Assembly: GCA_913053915.1 (NCBI GenBank)
Contig: CAJXGP010000092.1
Coordinates: forward strand, 1 to 7,306
DNA: 7,306 nucleotides
Reading direction: 5' to 3'
DNA from: an uncultured Ignavibacteriales bacterium
GTDB lineage: Bacteria > Bacteroidota > Ignavibacteria > Ignavibacteriales > Ignavibacteriaceae
A program made the translations under genes and the position numbers. The notes below the pieces were generated by a model, which searched no databases, was not told the origin of the DNA, and worked only from the letters and a program-made list of their open reading frames with translations. Position 1 is the stretch's first letter. Each line of letters begins with the position of its first letter. Positions 1-6,656 of the stretch are shown here, piece after piece.

Positions 1-503
1 TGTTATTAAAGACTTTAGAAATTATAAATGGATGACTTATTTTATTCCACTCCCTTAGCTGATTCCTTCATGGACCTGCATCAGAACAATTATATATTTC
101 TAAAAGATGAAGACTACTGCGAGAACAAAAAGAAGCAATAGTAAAAGGATAGGTTTTTTCTTAAAATGAGTGAGTAATATGTTTTGCCCTGTATTATTTT
201 TTAATATTTTATTTAATTTCTATTTATGAAAAGACCGGTCAATAATGACATCCATAATTCGAATACAAATAATTAAAAACTGAAAACAACCGGTAAAAAA
301 CTTAACCATGATTTAGCCTTGCGAACAATCTCACGGCTAAATTAAAATGTTTTTAATTCGTATTCCATTCCTTGAAGGGTTATATTTTTTTTATTTTAAA
401 ATAGCCTTGAGTTTATCATTTTATTCTTATCTGTAATTGATTCATTTTTTCAATAACTTTTTAGTTACGGAAATATTTTTTTAAAAGAATTGCACATAAA
501 TAT
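1..503. other. gene-free AT-rich stretch left of DUF2905 gene
   Basis: I see no convincing gene here in any frame. On the minus strand an open frame of about 40 codons (stop near 100-102) encodes a hydrophobic tail with the string KKKPILLLLLL. It resembles a C-terminal membrane anchor, but it has no ATG and no ribosome binding site, so I do not call it. The only organised structure is the nested inverted repeat at 261-365. No clear promoter for the gene starting at 504 was found, although the stretch is AT-rich enough to hide one. Confidence 0.6.
261..365. repeat. nested imperfect inverted repeat
   Basis: The outer arms are 261-280 (GAATACAAATAATTAAAAAC) and 349-365, whose reverse complement is GAATACGAATTAAAAAC. 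They match apart from one substitution and a three-base indel. Inside lies a perfect 8-bp inner stem, ATTTAGCC at 311-318 and GGCTAAAT at 335-342, with a 16-base loop. Nested arms in non-coding DNA suggest either a small palindromic element or a transcript hairpin. No coding sequence or T-tract identifies it as a terminator. Identity unknown. Confidence 0.5.
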
Positions 504-728
504 ATGTTTCAAGAATTTCAACCATTCGGAAAAATATTAATTTTAATAGGGATAATCAGCATTGCAATAGGAATATTATTTTTATTTGGTGATAAAATTC
601 CATTTTTTGGTAGGTTACCGGGAGATATTTATATCAAGAGAAAGAATTTCACTTTTTATTTTCCCATTGTCACATCAATAATTTTAAGCATCATTATCAG
701 CCTGATATTATATTTGTTTAAAAAATAA
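504..728 (+). CDS. DUF2905 family small membrane protein
   Basis: This 74-residue protein fits the DUF2905 family in length and layout. An N-terminal hydrophobic helix (about residues 8-28) is followed by the family signature region IPFFGRLPGDIYIKR (about 33-47) and the NFTFYFP segment (48-54), then a second transmembrane helix (about 54-72) and a short basic tail, KK. It is therefore a two-span inner-membrane protein. The biochemical role of the family is not known to me, so no function is assigned. The ATG at 504 gives the normal family N-terminus; no strong Shine-Dalgarno site precedes it. It stands alone on the plus strand, convergent with the thioredoxin gene ending at 944. Confidence 0.9.
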   Translation: MFQEFQPFGKILILIGIISIAIGILFLFGDKIPFFGRLPGDIYIKRKNFTFYFPIVTSIILSIIISLILYLFKK

Positions 729-809
729 GAAAGGGGCTTGGCAGAATCAATAAAGCAAGCGTGAATAAAGTAATTAAATAACAGAGGGAGAATTTAGTTC
801 CTTTCAAAG

Positions 810-928
810 GAGGCTGCCTCATAAGTATTATGTTATGATTCCGAAATACAAAGAGATAAAATAAATTTTATATTTAAAATTTCTTACATTCGTTTAGAAT
901 TAAAAACGCCACTTTTAAGACAACTCTC
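810..928. mobile_element. possible relic of an IS/MITE (IS1182-type terminal repeats)
   Basis: The left end is GAGGCTGCCTCATAAGT (810-826). The right end (911-928) reads, in reverse complement, GAGAGTTGTCTTAAAAGT. Each end is close to the terminal repeat GAGGCTGTCTCAAAAGT that I associate from memory with IS1182-family elements: 15 of 17 for the left, and 15 of 17 for the right after removing one extra base. The flanking bases AAAG (806-809) and AAAA (929-932) could be a 4-bp target duplication with one change. The 84 bases inside are AT-rich and non-coding, so if real this is a deletion derivative or MITE and not an active element. Confidence 0.35.
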
Positions 929-943
929 AAAAAAAATCAGCAG

Positions 944-1495
944 TTAAGATTCGCCCAAAAGTTTTTTAATCTCACTAATGTAGATACTTTTAGGTGTTAA
1001 ACCGATATACTTTCTGACAACATTTCCCTTTTGGTCGATGATAAATGAAGTAGGGATAGCTTGAATACCGCCGTATTCTTGAACCACTTTATTTGTACCA
1101 TATACCACAGGATAATTGATCCCAAAATTCTTAATAAATCCAGGTACGTCGCCCTTAGTCTCGATGTCCAATGAGATACCGATAATTACAACTTTACCTT
1201 CATATTTTTTTTGTATAGCGATCAGGTCTGGAACACTTCTACGACAAGGCGGACACCAAGTAGCCCAAAAATCTATTATTACAACTTTACCTTTGTAGTC
1301 CGACAAAGATATTTTTTTACCCTTCGTATCAACAAGTGAAAAATTTGGGGCTTTGTTTTCGTCAACAGCTACCGTTTGTTCATTCTGTGTAACGATCTTC
1401 GTTTCTTTTGATTGAATTTTATCTGAATTTTTTGAACGACCAAACAGCGAAATTGTTGATATAAACAATAATATAACCAGCAGATTCCTAATCAT
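944..1495 (-). CDS. TlpA/ResA-like thiol-disulfide oxidoreductase, exported
   Basis: This 183-residue protein has an N-terminal hydrophobic export segment (about 3-18), a low-complexity linker (about 20-48) and one thioredoxin-fold domain of the AhpC/TSA-Redoxin type (about 48-180). The redox motif WCPPC (C81 and C84) follows the characteristic FWATW. The cis-proline lies in AIPTSF (P148), and the family opening APNFSL is at 49-54. Proteins of this class reduce disulfides outside the cytoplasm, for example in cytochrome c maturation; the partner here cannot be deduced. The export segment ends in SLFGR: a Cys at residue 20 would make a textbook lipobox, but the codon is CGT (1438-1436), not TGT. 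It may therefore be membrane-anchored or secreted instead of lipidated. It lies 25 bases after a small membrane protein gene and is probably co-transcribed with it. Confidence 0.93.
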   Translation of the reverse strand: MIRNLLVILLFISTISLFGRSKNSDKIQSKETKIVTQNEQTVAVDENKAPNFSLVDTKGKKISLSDYKGKVVIIDFWATWCPPCRRSVPDLIAIQKKYEGKVVIIGISLDIETKGDVPGFIKNFGINYPVVYGTNKVVQEYGGIQAIPTSFIIDQKGNVVRKYIGLTPKSIYISEIKKLLGES

Positions 1496-1520
1496 AAAGC
1501 AAATTCCTTATAATAAGTTA

Positions 1521-1790
1521 TTATTTTAAATCATTTATGTGAGTATCCATTTGCAATTTTTTGTTTATGACAGTATCAGGACCTCTTTCCGTAGCTGCGT
1601 TATAGTTGGGAGGATAAGGTCCCTGTTCGGGTAAACTTCTGGTATTATTAATAATAAAAAAGATTAATAAAATAACTACTATAATTATCGTCCAAATAGT
1701 GCTCCTATATCTTGGATTAATTAAATGCTTTTTTGCCGGTTGTTTTTTCCCGATTTGTCTTTCTCTTTGTTTACTTTTTTTATGAGCCAT
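1521..1790 (-). CDS. small basic single-span membrane protein, function unknown
   Basis: The protein has 89 residues. The first 30 are strongly basic (MAHKKSKQRERQIGKKQPAKK), one transmembrane helix follows at about 31-48 (TIWTIIIVVILLIFFII), and the C-terminal tail of about 40 residues starts with RSLPEQGPYPPNYN. The positive-inside rule predicts the N-terminus in the cytoplasm and the tail outside. I do not recognise a named family. The Lys/Arg-rich start could contact nucleic acid or membrane phospholipid, but that is a guess. The ATG at 1790 is the natural start, with no clear Shine-Dalgarno site. The 25-base gap to the downstream thioredoxin gene suggests a shared transcript. Confidence 0.75.
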   Translation of the reverse strand: MAHKKSKQRERQIGKKQPAKKHLINPRYRSTIWTIIIVVILLIFFIINNTRSLPEQGPYPPNYNAATERGPDTVINKKLQMDTHINDLK

Positions 1791-2360
1791 AAAATGAAAT
1801 ATTATATTTGATGTTTATTCTTTGATTTAGATTCGTAAAAATAAAAAAATTTAAGCATTAAAAAAGTGGCATAATTGACAAATTAGAAAGAATTCATCAA
1901 AACATAATTCAAATTGATTATAAAGGATAACTTTAGAATGTCCGCCTTTGGGAAAAACAGAGATAAAAAATTTTAATTTCAAATCTTGAAATTAGAAAAA
2001 TATGTTTTCGAAAATGTTGTTACTTCCACAATTAACGTGTTCGCAATAAAGAACGAGTAAAAAATTGGGAAAAAGCTTTTTTAAAAAATTTATTTTGCTC
2101 GAAATTACAAGTGAAAAAGAACTGTCATTTAGAAGAAACGGTACAACTGAGAAATCTTCATTTCAAAAAGATATTTCTCACTTTCGTTTTAAAGACATAA
2201 TAATATGGGAAGGAATTTATTACATCTGCTCAAATAGAAAAAGAAGTCGTTTCTAAAAAACAACAAAATATATGGATATAAAAAGTATTTTAAATTTTTG
2301 TTCTTTTAGAAATGAGAAACGAATTTTACAGAATTACCTTTTTAGAGGAAACTCATAAAT
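1791..2360. other. 570-base gap with no recognisable gene
   Basis: All frames on both strands are short or lack initiation signals and recognisable motifs. The longest plus-strand frame (2065-2256, TTG start, 63 codons) has no Shine-Dalgarno site and a biased composition, and I treat it as chance. The gap lies downstream of pyrH, where many bacteria have frr (ribosome recycling factor). I looked for an frr-like start or remnant and saw none. A weak 9-bp stem (TTTCTAAAA/TTTTAGAAA, 2250-2258 and 2304-2312) is AT-only and not convincing as a terminator. Confidence 0.6.
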
Positions 2361-3077
2361 TTAATGAGTGATAATCGTACCGATATTTTCACCCCTGACT
2401 AATTTTAGCAAGTTATCCTTTAAACCCATATTAAATACAACCATCGGTAGATTATTTTCACGACAAAGACTAACCGCCGTTAAATCCATAATCCTGAGAT
2501 TATTTTTTAATATATCCAAGTAAGAAATGTTCTCAAATTTAGATGCATCGGGATTTTTTTCCGGATCGGAGTCAAAAACTCCGTCCACTCGCGTACCTTT
2601 AACTATTGCATCGGCATTAATTTCTACGGCTCTTAAAGAGGCAGCAGTATCGGTACTGAAATAAGGGTGTCCCGTACCCGATCCAAAGATAACCACCCTA
2701 TTTTTTTCTAGATGACGTATTGCCCTTCTGCGAATGTACGGTTCTGCAATTTCTTCCATGTGAATGGCGCTCATTAATCTTGTGTAAATACCGACATGTT
2801 CAATAGCATTTTGAAGAGCGAGAGAATTTATCATTGTGGCCAGCATTCCCATTTGATCGCCGGTAACCCGATCGATGCCCTGATCGGCGGCACTTAAGCC
2901 TCTGTAAATATTTCCACCTCCGATTACAATTCCAATTTGAGCGCCGATTTCGTGAATTTTTTTTATTTCACTTGCAAAAAATTCTAATACATTATGGTCT
3001 ATACCAAATCCTTTTTTCCCCATGAGCGATTCTCCGCTCAGTTTAAGCAGAAGTCTTTTATATTTTAATTCATTCAT
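2361..3077 (-). CDS. pyrH: UMP kinase (uridylate kinase)
   Basis: This 238-residue protein matches the normal length of bacterial UMP kinase, an amino-acid-kinase-fold enzyme that phosphorylates UMP to UDP with ATP in pyrimidine nucleotide synthesis. Visible signatures are KLSGE (12-16, phosphate binding), [10 protein letters not shown] (51-60), [13 protein letters not shown] (72-84, UMP site), [16 protein letters not shown] (131-146, with His where Asn is common) and [13 protein letters not shown] (160-172). The ATG at 3077 gives the standard N-terminus and is preceded by GGAG (3088-3091) at 10 bases. A terminator after tsf and a promoter-like sequence upstream indicate separate transcription, although the order rpsB-tsf-pyrH is conserved. 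No frr gene follows. Confidence is very high. Confidence 0.98.
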   Translation of the reverse strand: MNELKYKRLLLKLSGESLMGKKGFGIDHNVLEFFASEIKKIHEIGAQIGIVIGGGNIYRGLSAADQGIDRVTGDQMGMLATMINSLALQNAIEHVGIYTRLMSAIHMEEIAEPYIRRRAIRHLEKNRVVIFGSGTGHPYFSTDTAASLRAVEINADAIVKGTRVDGVFDSDPEKNPDASKFENISYLDILKNNLRIMDLTAVSLCRENNLPMVVFNMGLKDNLLKLVRGENIGTIITH

Positions 3078-3099
3078 ATTTAACTCTCTCCAAGTGCAA

Positions 3100-3127
3100 T
3101 TTATACCGGATAAATTGAATAAGTCAA
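3100..3127 (-). promoter_or_regulatory. sigma-70-type promoter for pyrH
   Basis: Reading the minus strand, TTGACT (3127-3122) is followed by 16 bases and TATAAA (3105-3100). Transcription would begin near 3093, giving a leader of only about 16 bases with the GGAG site almost at its 5' end. It lies between the tsf terminator and pyrH, where an independent promoter is needed. The same TTGACT hexamer appears at the rplM promoter. Confidence 0.6.
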
Positions 3128-3216
3128 CTCATTATATTTTGTCTCTAAGAAAGTTAACTTTTTAAAATATCCTTTTAAAAATACAATAGATTTAATAATC
3201 TTTTAAGAATTTACAT

Positions 3217-3247
3217 AAAAAAAGGTCTTAATTACAATTAAGACCTT
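3217..3247 (-). terminator. intrinsic terminator of the rplM-rpsI-rpsB-tsf operon
   Basis: On the minus strand an 11-bp perfect stem, AAGGTCTTAAT/ATTAAGACCTT with a 4-base loop (3247-3222), runs into seven T residues (3223-3217, the first two within the stem). It begins 10 bases after the tsf stop codon, so it ends the ribosomal operon before pyrH. The symmetric stem has A residues on its other side and could also act on plus-strand transcripts, but no plus-strand gene runs into it. Confidence 0.88.
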
Positions 3248-3256
3248 CAAATAAAA

Positions 3257-4114
3257 TTATTTTTTTTCGTCCCCTAAATGGAATCGATGGAAAAGAACAA
3301 TTTTAATATCCGTCCTGTGTTTAGAATTTAAATCTTCAATTAAGTCTTTCACTGTTTTTGTATTGTCTTTAATAAAGGACTGCTCTAAAAAACAATTTTC
3401 CTGGAAAAACTTTTTAAGTTTCCCGTTAGCGATTTTTTCAAGCATTTGCTCCGGCTTTTTTTCTTTTCTGGAAACTTCTTTATAAATCTCTATTTCCTTG
3501 TTGATTGTTTCTTGTGATACTTCATCGCGGTGAATAAAAAGTGGATTCATCGCAGCTACTTGCATTGCAAGGTCTTTCCCTAACACAGACAATTCATCTT
3601 TTACGGTATCGGCATTGTCAAATTTCACCAATACACCCAGCTTAGCTCCCGGATGGACATAATCGACGATTAAACCGTTAGAGGCATTTTCGATGGCAAA
3701 ACGGGTAATATTTATCTTCTCGCCGACTTTTCCCATTACTTCGGAAAGAGCGGTTTTTACAGATGGATTTTTCTCCAAAAGGTCTTCAACACTTGAAGGA
3801 TTTGTAGAATAAATCCCATCGAGAGTTTCGTTTGCAAACTTTACAAAATCTTCGCTTTTAGCTACGAAATCCGTTTCACAGTTTATCTCAACTATGGTTC
3901 CTTTGGTTTTATCATCGGAAACTTTAGTCAAAACGATCCCTTCATTAGCAACTTTTTCTGCTCTTTTAACGGCAACCGAAGCACCCTTTTTACGAAGTAT
4001 TTCGATGGCTTTTTCGAAGTCGCCATCAGCTTCGGTGAGGGCTTTTTTACAATCCATCATCCCTGCACCGGTTTTTTTCCTTAATTCATTTACTTGTGCA
4101 GCAGTAATAGCCAT
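3257..4114 (-). CDS. tsf: translation elongation factor Ts
   Basis: EF-Ts is the cytoplasmic guanine nucleotide exchange factor that releases GDP from EF-Tu. The 285-residue protein has the N-terminal UBA-like region (about 1-40) with the signatures LRKKTGAGMMDCKKAL (11-26) and GDFEKAIEILRKKG (31-44). The core carries TDFVAK (81-86), the conserved element whose Asp-Phe contacts EF-Tu. Later segments include HPGAKLGVLV and DLAMQVAA, typical of the dimerisation/core domain. Length is close to the family norm. The ATG at 4114 gives the canonical MAITA start, with AAGGAAA upstream at a slightly long spacing. It lies 30 bases after rpsB and ends just before the operon terminator. Confidence 0.98.
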   Translation of the reverse strand: MAITAAQVNELRKKTGAGMMDCKKALTEADGDFEKAIEILRKKGASVAVKRAEKVANEGIVLTKVSDDKTKGTIVEINCETDFVAKSEDFVKFANETLDGIYSTNPSSVEDLLEKNPSVKTALSEVMGKVGEKINITRFAIENASNGLIVDYVHPGAKLGVLVKFDNADTVKDELSVLGKDLAMQVAAMNPLFIHRDEVSQETINKEIEIYKEVSRKEKKPEQMLEKIANGKLKKFFQENCFLEQSFIKDNTKTVKDLIEDLNSKHRTDIKIVLFHRFHLGDEKK

Positions 4115-4144
4115 AATATAATATTTCCTTAATTTATTTTATGA

Positions 4145-5161
4145 TTAGGAAGAAGATTGTTCAGACCGGTTTTCACTTTTTTCTTGAACTGCAGGCTCAG
4201 ATTCTCCTGTATTTTCATCAACATCAGCAGTGTCTTTATCATCTTTTTCTTTTATTTTCACTTCTAATTTTTTATCTGCTTTATCGGATTTAGACTCTGT
4301 TTTTTTCGCAACTTCTTTCTCTTTTTCCTTTTCTTTTTTCAATCTTTCTTTTTCCGCTGCTTCTTCCTTTTTTTCTTTTTTCAATCTTTCTCTTTCCGCA
4401 GCTTCTTCCTCTTTTTCTTTTTCTCTTTCTTTTTTCAATCTTTCTTTTTCCGCTGCTTCTTCAGCCTTTATCTGTTCGGCTTTTACGTTACCTTCAATAA
4501 CGGTATCAGCTATAAATTTAGTTATCAACTCAATAGTTTTAACGGCATCATCGTTTGCCGGTATAATAAAGTCAACCTCATCAGGTTCACAATTTGTATC
4601 TACAATTGCGAAAACAGGAATATTAAGCCTTTTTGCTTCTTTAATTGCAATGGATTCTTTTTTAATATCGACGACAAACATTGCGTTCGGAAGTCTATTC
4701 ATTGATTCGACGCCCTCTAAGACTCTTTTCAATTTGTCTTTTTCCCGGGTTAAAAAGAGGCGTTCTTTCTTAGTAATTTGATCGAAAGTTCCGTCGCTTT
4801 CATGTTTTTCAATATTATTTAATCTTTTGACGCTTTTCCGAATAGTTGCAAAATTTGTAAGCATTCCGCCTAGCCACCTTTCGCTAACCCAATTAGAATT
4901 ACATCTTTTAGCTTCAGCATCAATAATATTTTTAGCTTGTCTTTTTGTACCTACAAATAACACGCGTTTCCCTTCAGAAACCATTTGGGATAAATTTTCG
5001 GCAGCTTCATTTAAAAGCAGTAATGTTTTTTTAAGATCAATTATATGGATCCCGTTTCTTTCCATAAAAATATATGGTTTCATTTTGGGATTCCAACGAC
5101 GGGTTAAATGTCCGAAATGTGCGCCGGCTTCAATTAGCTGTATTAAATCTAACTTTTGCAT
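4145..5161 (-). CDS. rpsB: 30S ribosomal protein S2 with long charged C-terminal extension
   Basis: Residues 1-228 are a standard S2: [19 protein letters not shown] (9-27), [11 protein letters not shown] (67-77), [14 protein letters not shown] (91-104), [10 protein letters not shown] (156-165) and the [15 protein letters not shown] region (180-194). S2 binds the 30S head-body junction near the mRNA exit side. Usual length is about 230-260 residues, whereas this protein has 338. Residues 229-338 form a Lys/Glu-rich, coiled-coil-like extension with three copies of [16 protein letters not shown] repeats (234-283) and an acidic, Ser-rich end (SEQSSS). No frameshift is needed. The start is supported by AGGAG at 5-6 bases. 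A 104-base leader separates it from rpsI, with a short TCCC/GGGA hairpin (about 5206-5220); it could hold an S2 autoregulatory site, but I see no strong promoter. Confidence 0.97.
   Translation of the reverse strand: MQKLDLIQLIEAGAHFGHLTRRWNPKMKPYIFMERNGIHIIDLKKTLLLLNEAAENLSQMVSEGKRVLFVGTKRQAKNIIDAEAKRCNSNWVSERWLGGMLTNFATIRKSVKRLNNIEKHESDGTFDQITKKERLFLTREKDKLKRVLEGVESMNRLPNAMFVVDIKKESIAIKEAKRLNIPVFAIVDTNCEPDEVDFIIPANDDAVKTIELITKFIADTVIEGNVKAEQIKAEEAAEKERLKKEREKEKEEEAAERERLKKEKKEEAAEKERLKKEKEKEKEVAKKTESKSDKADKKLEVKIKEKDDKDTADVDENTGESEPAVQEKSENRSEQSSS
4313..4462 (-). repeat. in-frame tandem repeat in the rpsB extension
   Basis: Three copies of a 33-36-base unit encode EEAA-E-K/R-ERLKKE (residues 234-245, 252-263, 266-277). 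The copies are offset by 54 and 42 bases, both multiples of three, with KE-rich filler between them. On the plus strand each copy appears as CAATCTTTC followed by T/C-rich DNA and CCGC-GC-TCTTC (starting near 4340, 4382 and 4436). Such near-identical units can expand or contract by slippage. Confidence 0.85.
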
Positions 5162-5265
5162 TTTTTCTCCTGTTTAACTTCTACTTCCTTCGTTTTTACT
5201 TACAATCCCAATATAAGGGACACAGGCAGTAAATCGGGAAATATGAATTTTTAATAAAAAATAAA

Positions 5266-5652
5266 CTATCTTTTCGAAAATTGAAATTTTTTCCTTGCTT
5301 TTGGCTGTCCATATTTTTTACGTTCAACCATCCGAGGATCTCTGGTTAGAAATCCCTCAGTTTTTAAACTGGGTCTTAATTCCGGATTTAAATTTTCCAA
5401 CGCTCTAGCAATCCCAAGCCTAATAGCCTGAGCTTGGCCGGTAGTTCCACCACCCTTTACATTTACCAAGACATCATATTTCCCTTCATTCTCCGTTACC
5501 TTGAATGGAGCAAGGATATCTTCTTGATTGGGAAGCTGGGGGAAAGCATGTTCAAACTCTTTACCGTTAACTGTAATTTTGCCGTTACCGTTTCTAAGTA
5601 TGACTCGAGCAACAGATGTTTTTCGCCTTCCAATAAAAATTTGATCTGTCAT
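5266..5652 (-). CDS. rpsI: 30S ribosomal protein S9
   Basis: The full-length protein has 128 residues. It has the family start [12 protein letters not shown] (6-17), the signature [21 protein letters not shown] (65-85) and the basic C-terminal tail ending FSKR, whose last Arg reaches the decoding P-site tRNA in known ribosomes. [20 protein letters not shown] (105-124) is the conserved tail. The ATG shares one base with the rplM stop (TAATG), and GGAG lies 5 bases upstream inside the last rplM codons. This indicates translational coupling of L13 and S9, as is usual for this pair. Confidence 0.98.
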   Translation of the reverse strand: MTDQIFIGRRKTSVARVILRNGNGKITVNGKEFEHAFPQLPNQEDILAPFKVTENEGKYDVLVNVKGGGTTGQAQAIRLGIARALENLNPELRPSLKTEGFLTRDPRMVERKKYGQPKARKKFQFSKR

Positions 5653-6101
5653 TATTTCTCCATTAAATTAAGTGAGACGGGCTTCTGAGCTTGATGAGGA
5701 TGATCTTCTCCCGCATAAACTTTCAATTTTTTAATAAGCTGTCTTCCAAGTCTGTTCTTCGGAAGCATTCCTTTTACGGCATTATGAATAATAAATTCCG
5801 GTTTTCTTGTTCTCAACTCTTCCAAGCTCCGCACTTTTAATCCGCCCGGATAACCTGAATAATGGGTATACTTTTTTAATAATGCCCTTTTCCCGGTAAC
5901 TTTAACTTTTTCAGCATTCACAACAATTACAAAATCACCGATATCTGCATTTGGAGTAAAGGTGGGTTTGTTTTTACCACGTATTACTCTTGCAATATTA
6001 GCTGCAAGCCTGCCTAATACTTGATCTTCAGCATCCACAATATACCACTTCCTATCCGCATTTTGAGTGCTTATAAACTTTGTCATTTTTTCTTGTTTCA
6101 T
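5652..6101 (-). CDS. rplM: 50S ribosomal protein L13
   Basis: This 149-residue L13, an early-assembling 23S rRNA-binding protein, has [18 protein letters not shown] (16-33), [18 protein letters not shown] (55-72), [14 protein letters not shown] (76-89) and the C-terminal signature [13 protein letters not shown] (109-121) followed by [17 protein letters not shown] place the start at the ATG at 6101 and reject an in-frame TTG at 6116. A GGAG Shine-Dalgarno site (6111-6114) sits 9 bases before this ATG and overlaps the TTG codon, which could not use it. It is the first gene of the operon, 39 bases after the predicted transcription start, and overlaps rpsI by one base. Confidence 0.97.
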   Translation of the reverse strand: MKQEKMTKFISTQNADRKWYIVDAEDQVLGRLAANIARVIRGKNKPTFTPNADIGDFVIVVNAEKVKVTGKRALLKKYTHYSGYPGGLKVRSLEELRTRKPEFIIHNAVKGMLPKNRLGRQLIKKLKVYAGEDHPHQAQKPVSLNLMEK

Positions 6102-6110
6102 GCTAATTTT

Positions 6111-6114
6111 CTCC
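6111..6114 (-). promoter_or_regulatory. Shine-Dalgarno site that fixes the rplM start
   Basis: GGAG on the minus strand lies 9 bases before the ATG at 6101-6099. The upstream in-frame TTG (6116-6114) overlaps this site and has only weak purine content ahead of it, so it is unlikely to be the start. Confidence 0.8.
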
Positions 6115-6146
6115 AAAACCTCAAATCTATTTAAATAAAGAATAGA

Positions 6147-6175
6147 AATTTAGCTTTAACCTATAAAAAAGTCAA
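6147..6175 (-). promoter_or_regulatory. sigma-70-type promoter of the rplM operon
   Basis: On the minus strand TTGACT (6175-6170) is followed by exactly 17 bases and TAAATT (6152-6147). The predicted start is near 6140, giving a leader of about 39 bases to the rplM ATG. Hexamers and spacing are close to consensus, and the position is right for the first gene of the ribosomal operon. The leader is too short for an elaborate ribosomal-protein riboregulator. Confidence 0.75.
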
Positions 6176-6277
6176 GGGGACAAGATTATCTCAGAAATTC
6201 AGGGGCAAAATTGAAATTACCAAAAACAACACATTACGAGTATAATAAAAAATATTTTTCCGGTTAAATTTGTATAA

Positions 6278-6463
6278 ATTATCGTAGAACAGATTACGTG
6301 GCTGGATCAATATCATAACAGGGTAAAGACAAAGCCTAAGGATGAGCCAAAGGGAAAAGCGGCACACCGTGCAGTGTTTGAGATCTCAATTAAAAGTAAT
6401 ACGGTTGATTATTGCTGTGCACATCAATATACCTCCGGTTTGTTTATAAATTGTGTCTGTTAA
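6278..6463 (+). pseudogene. possible fragment of M24-type aminopeptidase P C-terminus
   Basis: An open frame without ATG, bounded by stops, encodes VEQITWLDQYHNRV at 6284-6325. The pattern I-x-WL-D/N-x-YH-x-x-V is what I remember from the C-terminal domain of Xaa-Pro aminopeptidases (M24 family). The rest of the frame (KTKPKDEPKGKAAHR and onward) does not continue that match. No metal-binding catalytic part is present upstream. If real, this is a relic of about 14-18 residues; chance similarity remains quite possible. Confidence 0.2.
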
Positions 6464-6549
6464 ATTTACCGGAAATATATAATTTATAACAAAAGTAAAT
6501 GTTATTTTTTGATAACCCAGGTCAGCTCGTGGAATCTGACGTTTTACGC

Positions 6550-6602
6550 CGGCCGGGCTTAGTTCAACAAAGCGCTCAATAGCAGCAGGTGAGCTTCGGC
6601 CG
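6550..6602. repeat. GC-rich imperfect inverted repeat
   Basis: CGGCCGGG (6550-6557) can pair with TTCGGCCG (6595-6602) through six Watson-Crick and two G-T pairs around a 37-base loop. Each arm carries its own palindromic CGGCCG-type core. The segment stands out from the AT-rich surroundings and sits just upstream of the antitoxin relic. It could be part of a recombination or repetitive element; I cannot name it. Confidence 0.4.
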
Positions 6603-6656
6603 TTCGGCACTTTGATAAAATTTGCTATTTCCCAAATAATTTATGATTTTCGATAT

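Larger units (their letters stand above)
6176..6656. other. divergent spacer with gene debris
   Basis: This 480-base gap between the rplM promoter and the plus-strand gene stubs has no intact gene. It holds a possible peptidase fragment (6278-6463) and a GC-rich inverted repeat (6550-6602). Its base composition changes: about 6520-6610 is much richer in G and C than the flanks. A minus-strand frame (6386-6610, GTG start, 74 codons) covers the GC-rich part, but its sequence has no motif I recognise and no ribosome binding site, so I do not call it a gene. Confidence 0.5.

Noticed and set aside
100..228. Minus-strand frame with a hydrophobic membrane-like tail
   Set aside because: No ATG, GTG or TTG with a ribosome binding site; about 40 codons in very AT-rich DNA, where hydrophobic stretches arise by chance.
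449..475. TAACT-TTTT-AGTTA hairpin as terminator
   Set aside because: Five AT-only pairs are too weak, and no gene ends nearby.
2065..2256. 63-codon plus-strand frame in the gap after pyrH
   Set aside because: TTG start, no Shine-Dalgarno site, no recognisable motif, biased composition; looks like chance in AT-rich DNA.
4230..4781. Long plus-strand open frame antisense to rpsB
   Set aside because: It is the mirror of the KE-rich repeat and S2 core; Ser/Phe-rich low-complexity product with no start signal. The minus strand is unambiguous S2.
5162..5265. Independent promoter for rpsB in the rpsI-rpsB gap
   Set aside because: No pair of hexamers with proper spacing was found; the genes more likely share one transcript.
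6386..6610. 74-codon minus-strand frame starting GTG through the GC-rich block
   Set aside because: No ribosome binding site or known motif. Its first third is the palindromic GC-rich DNA and the rest is AT-rich spacer.
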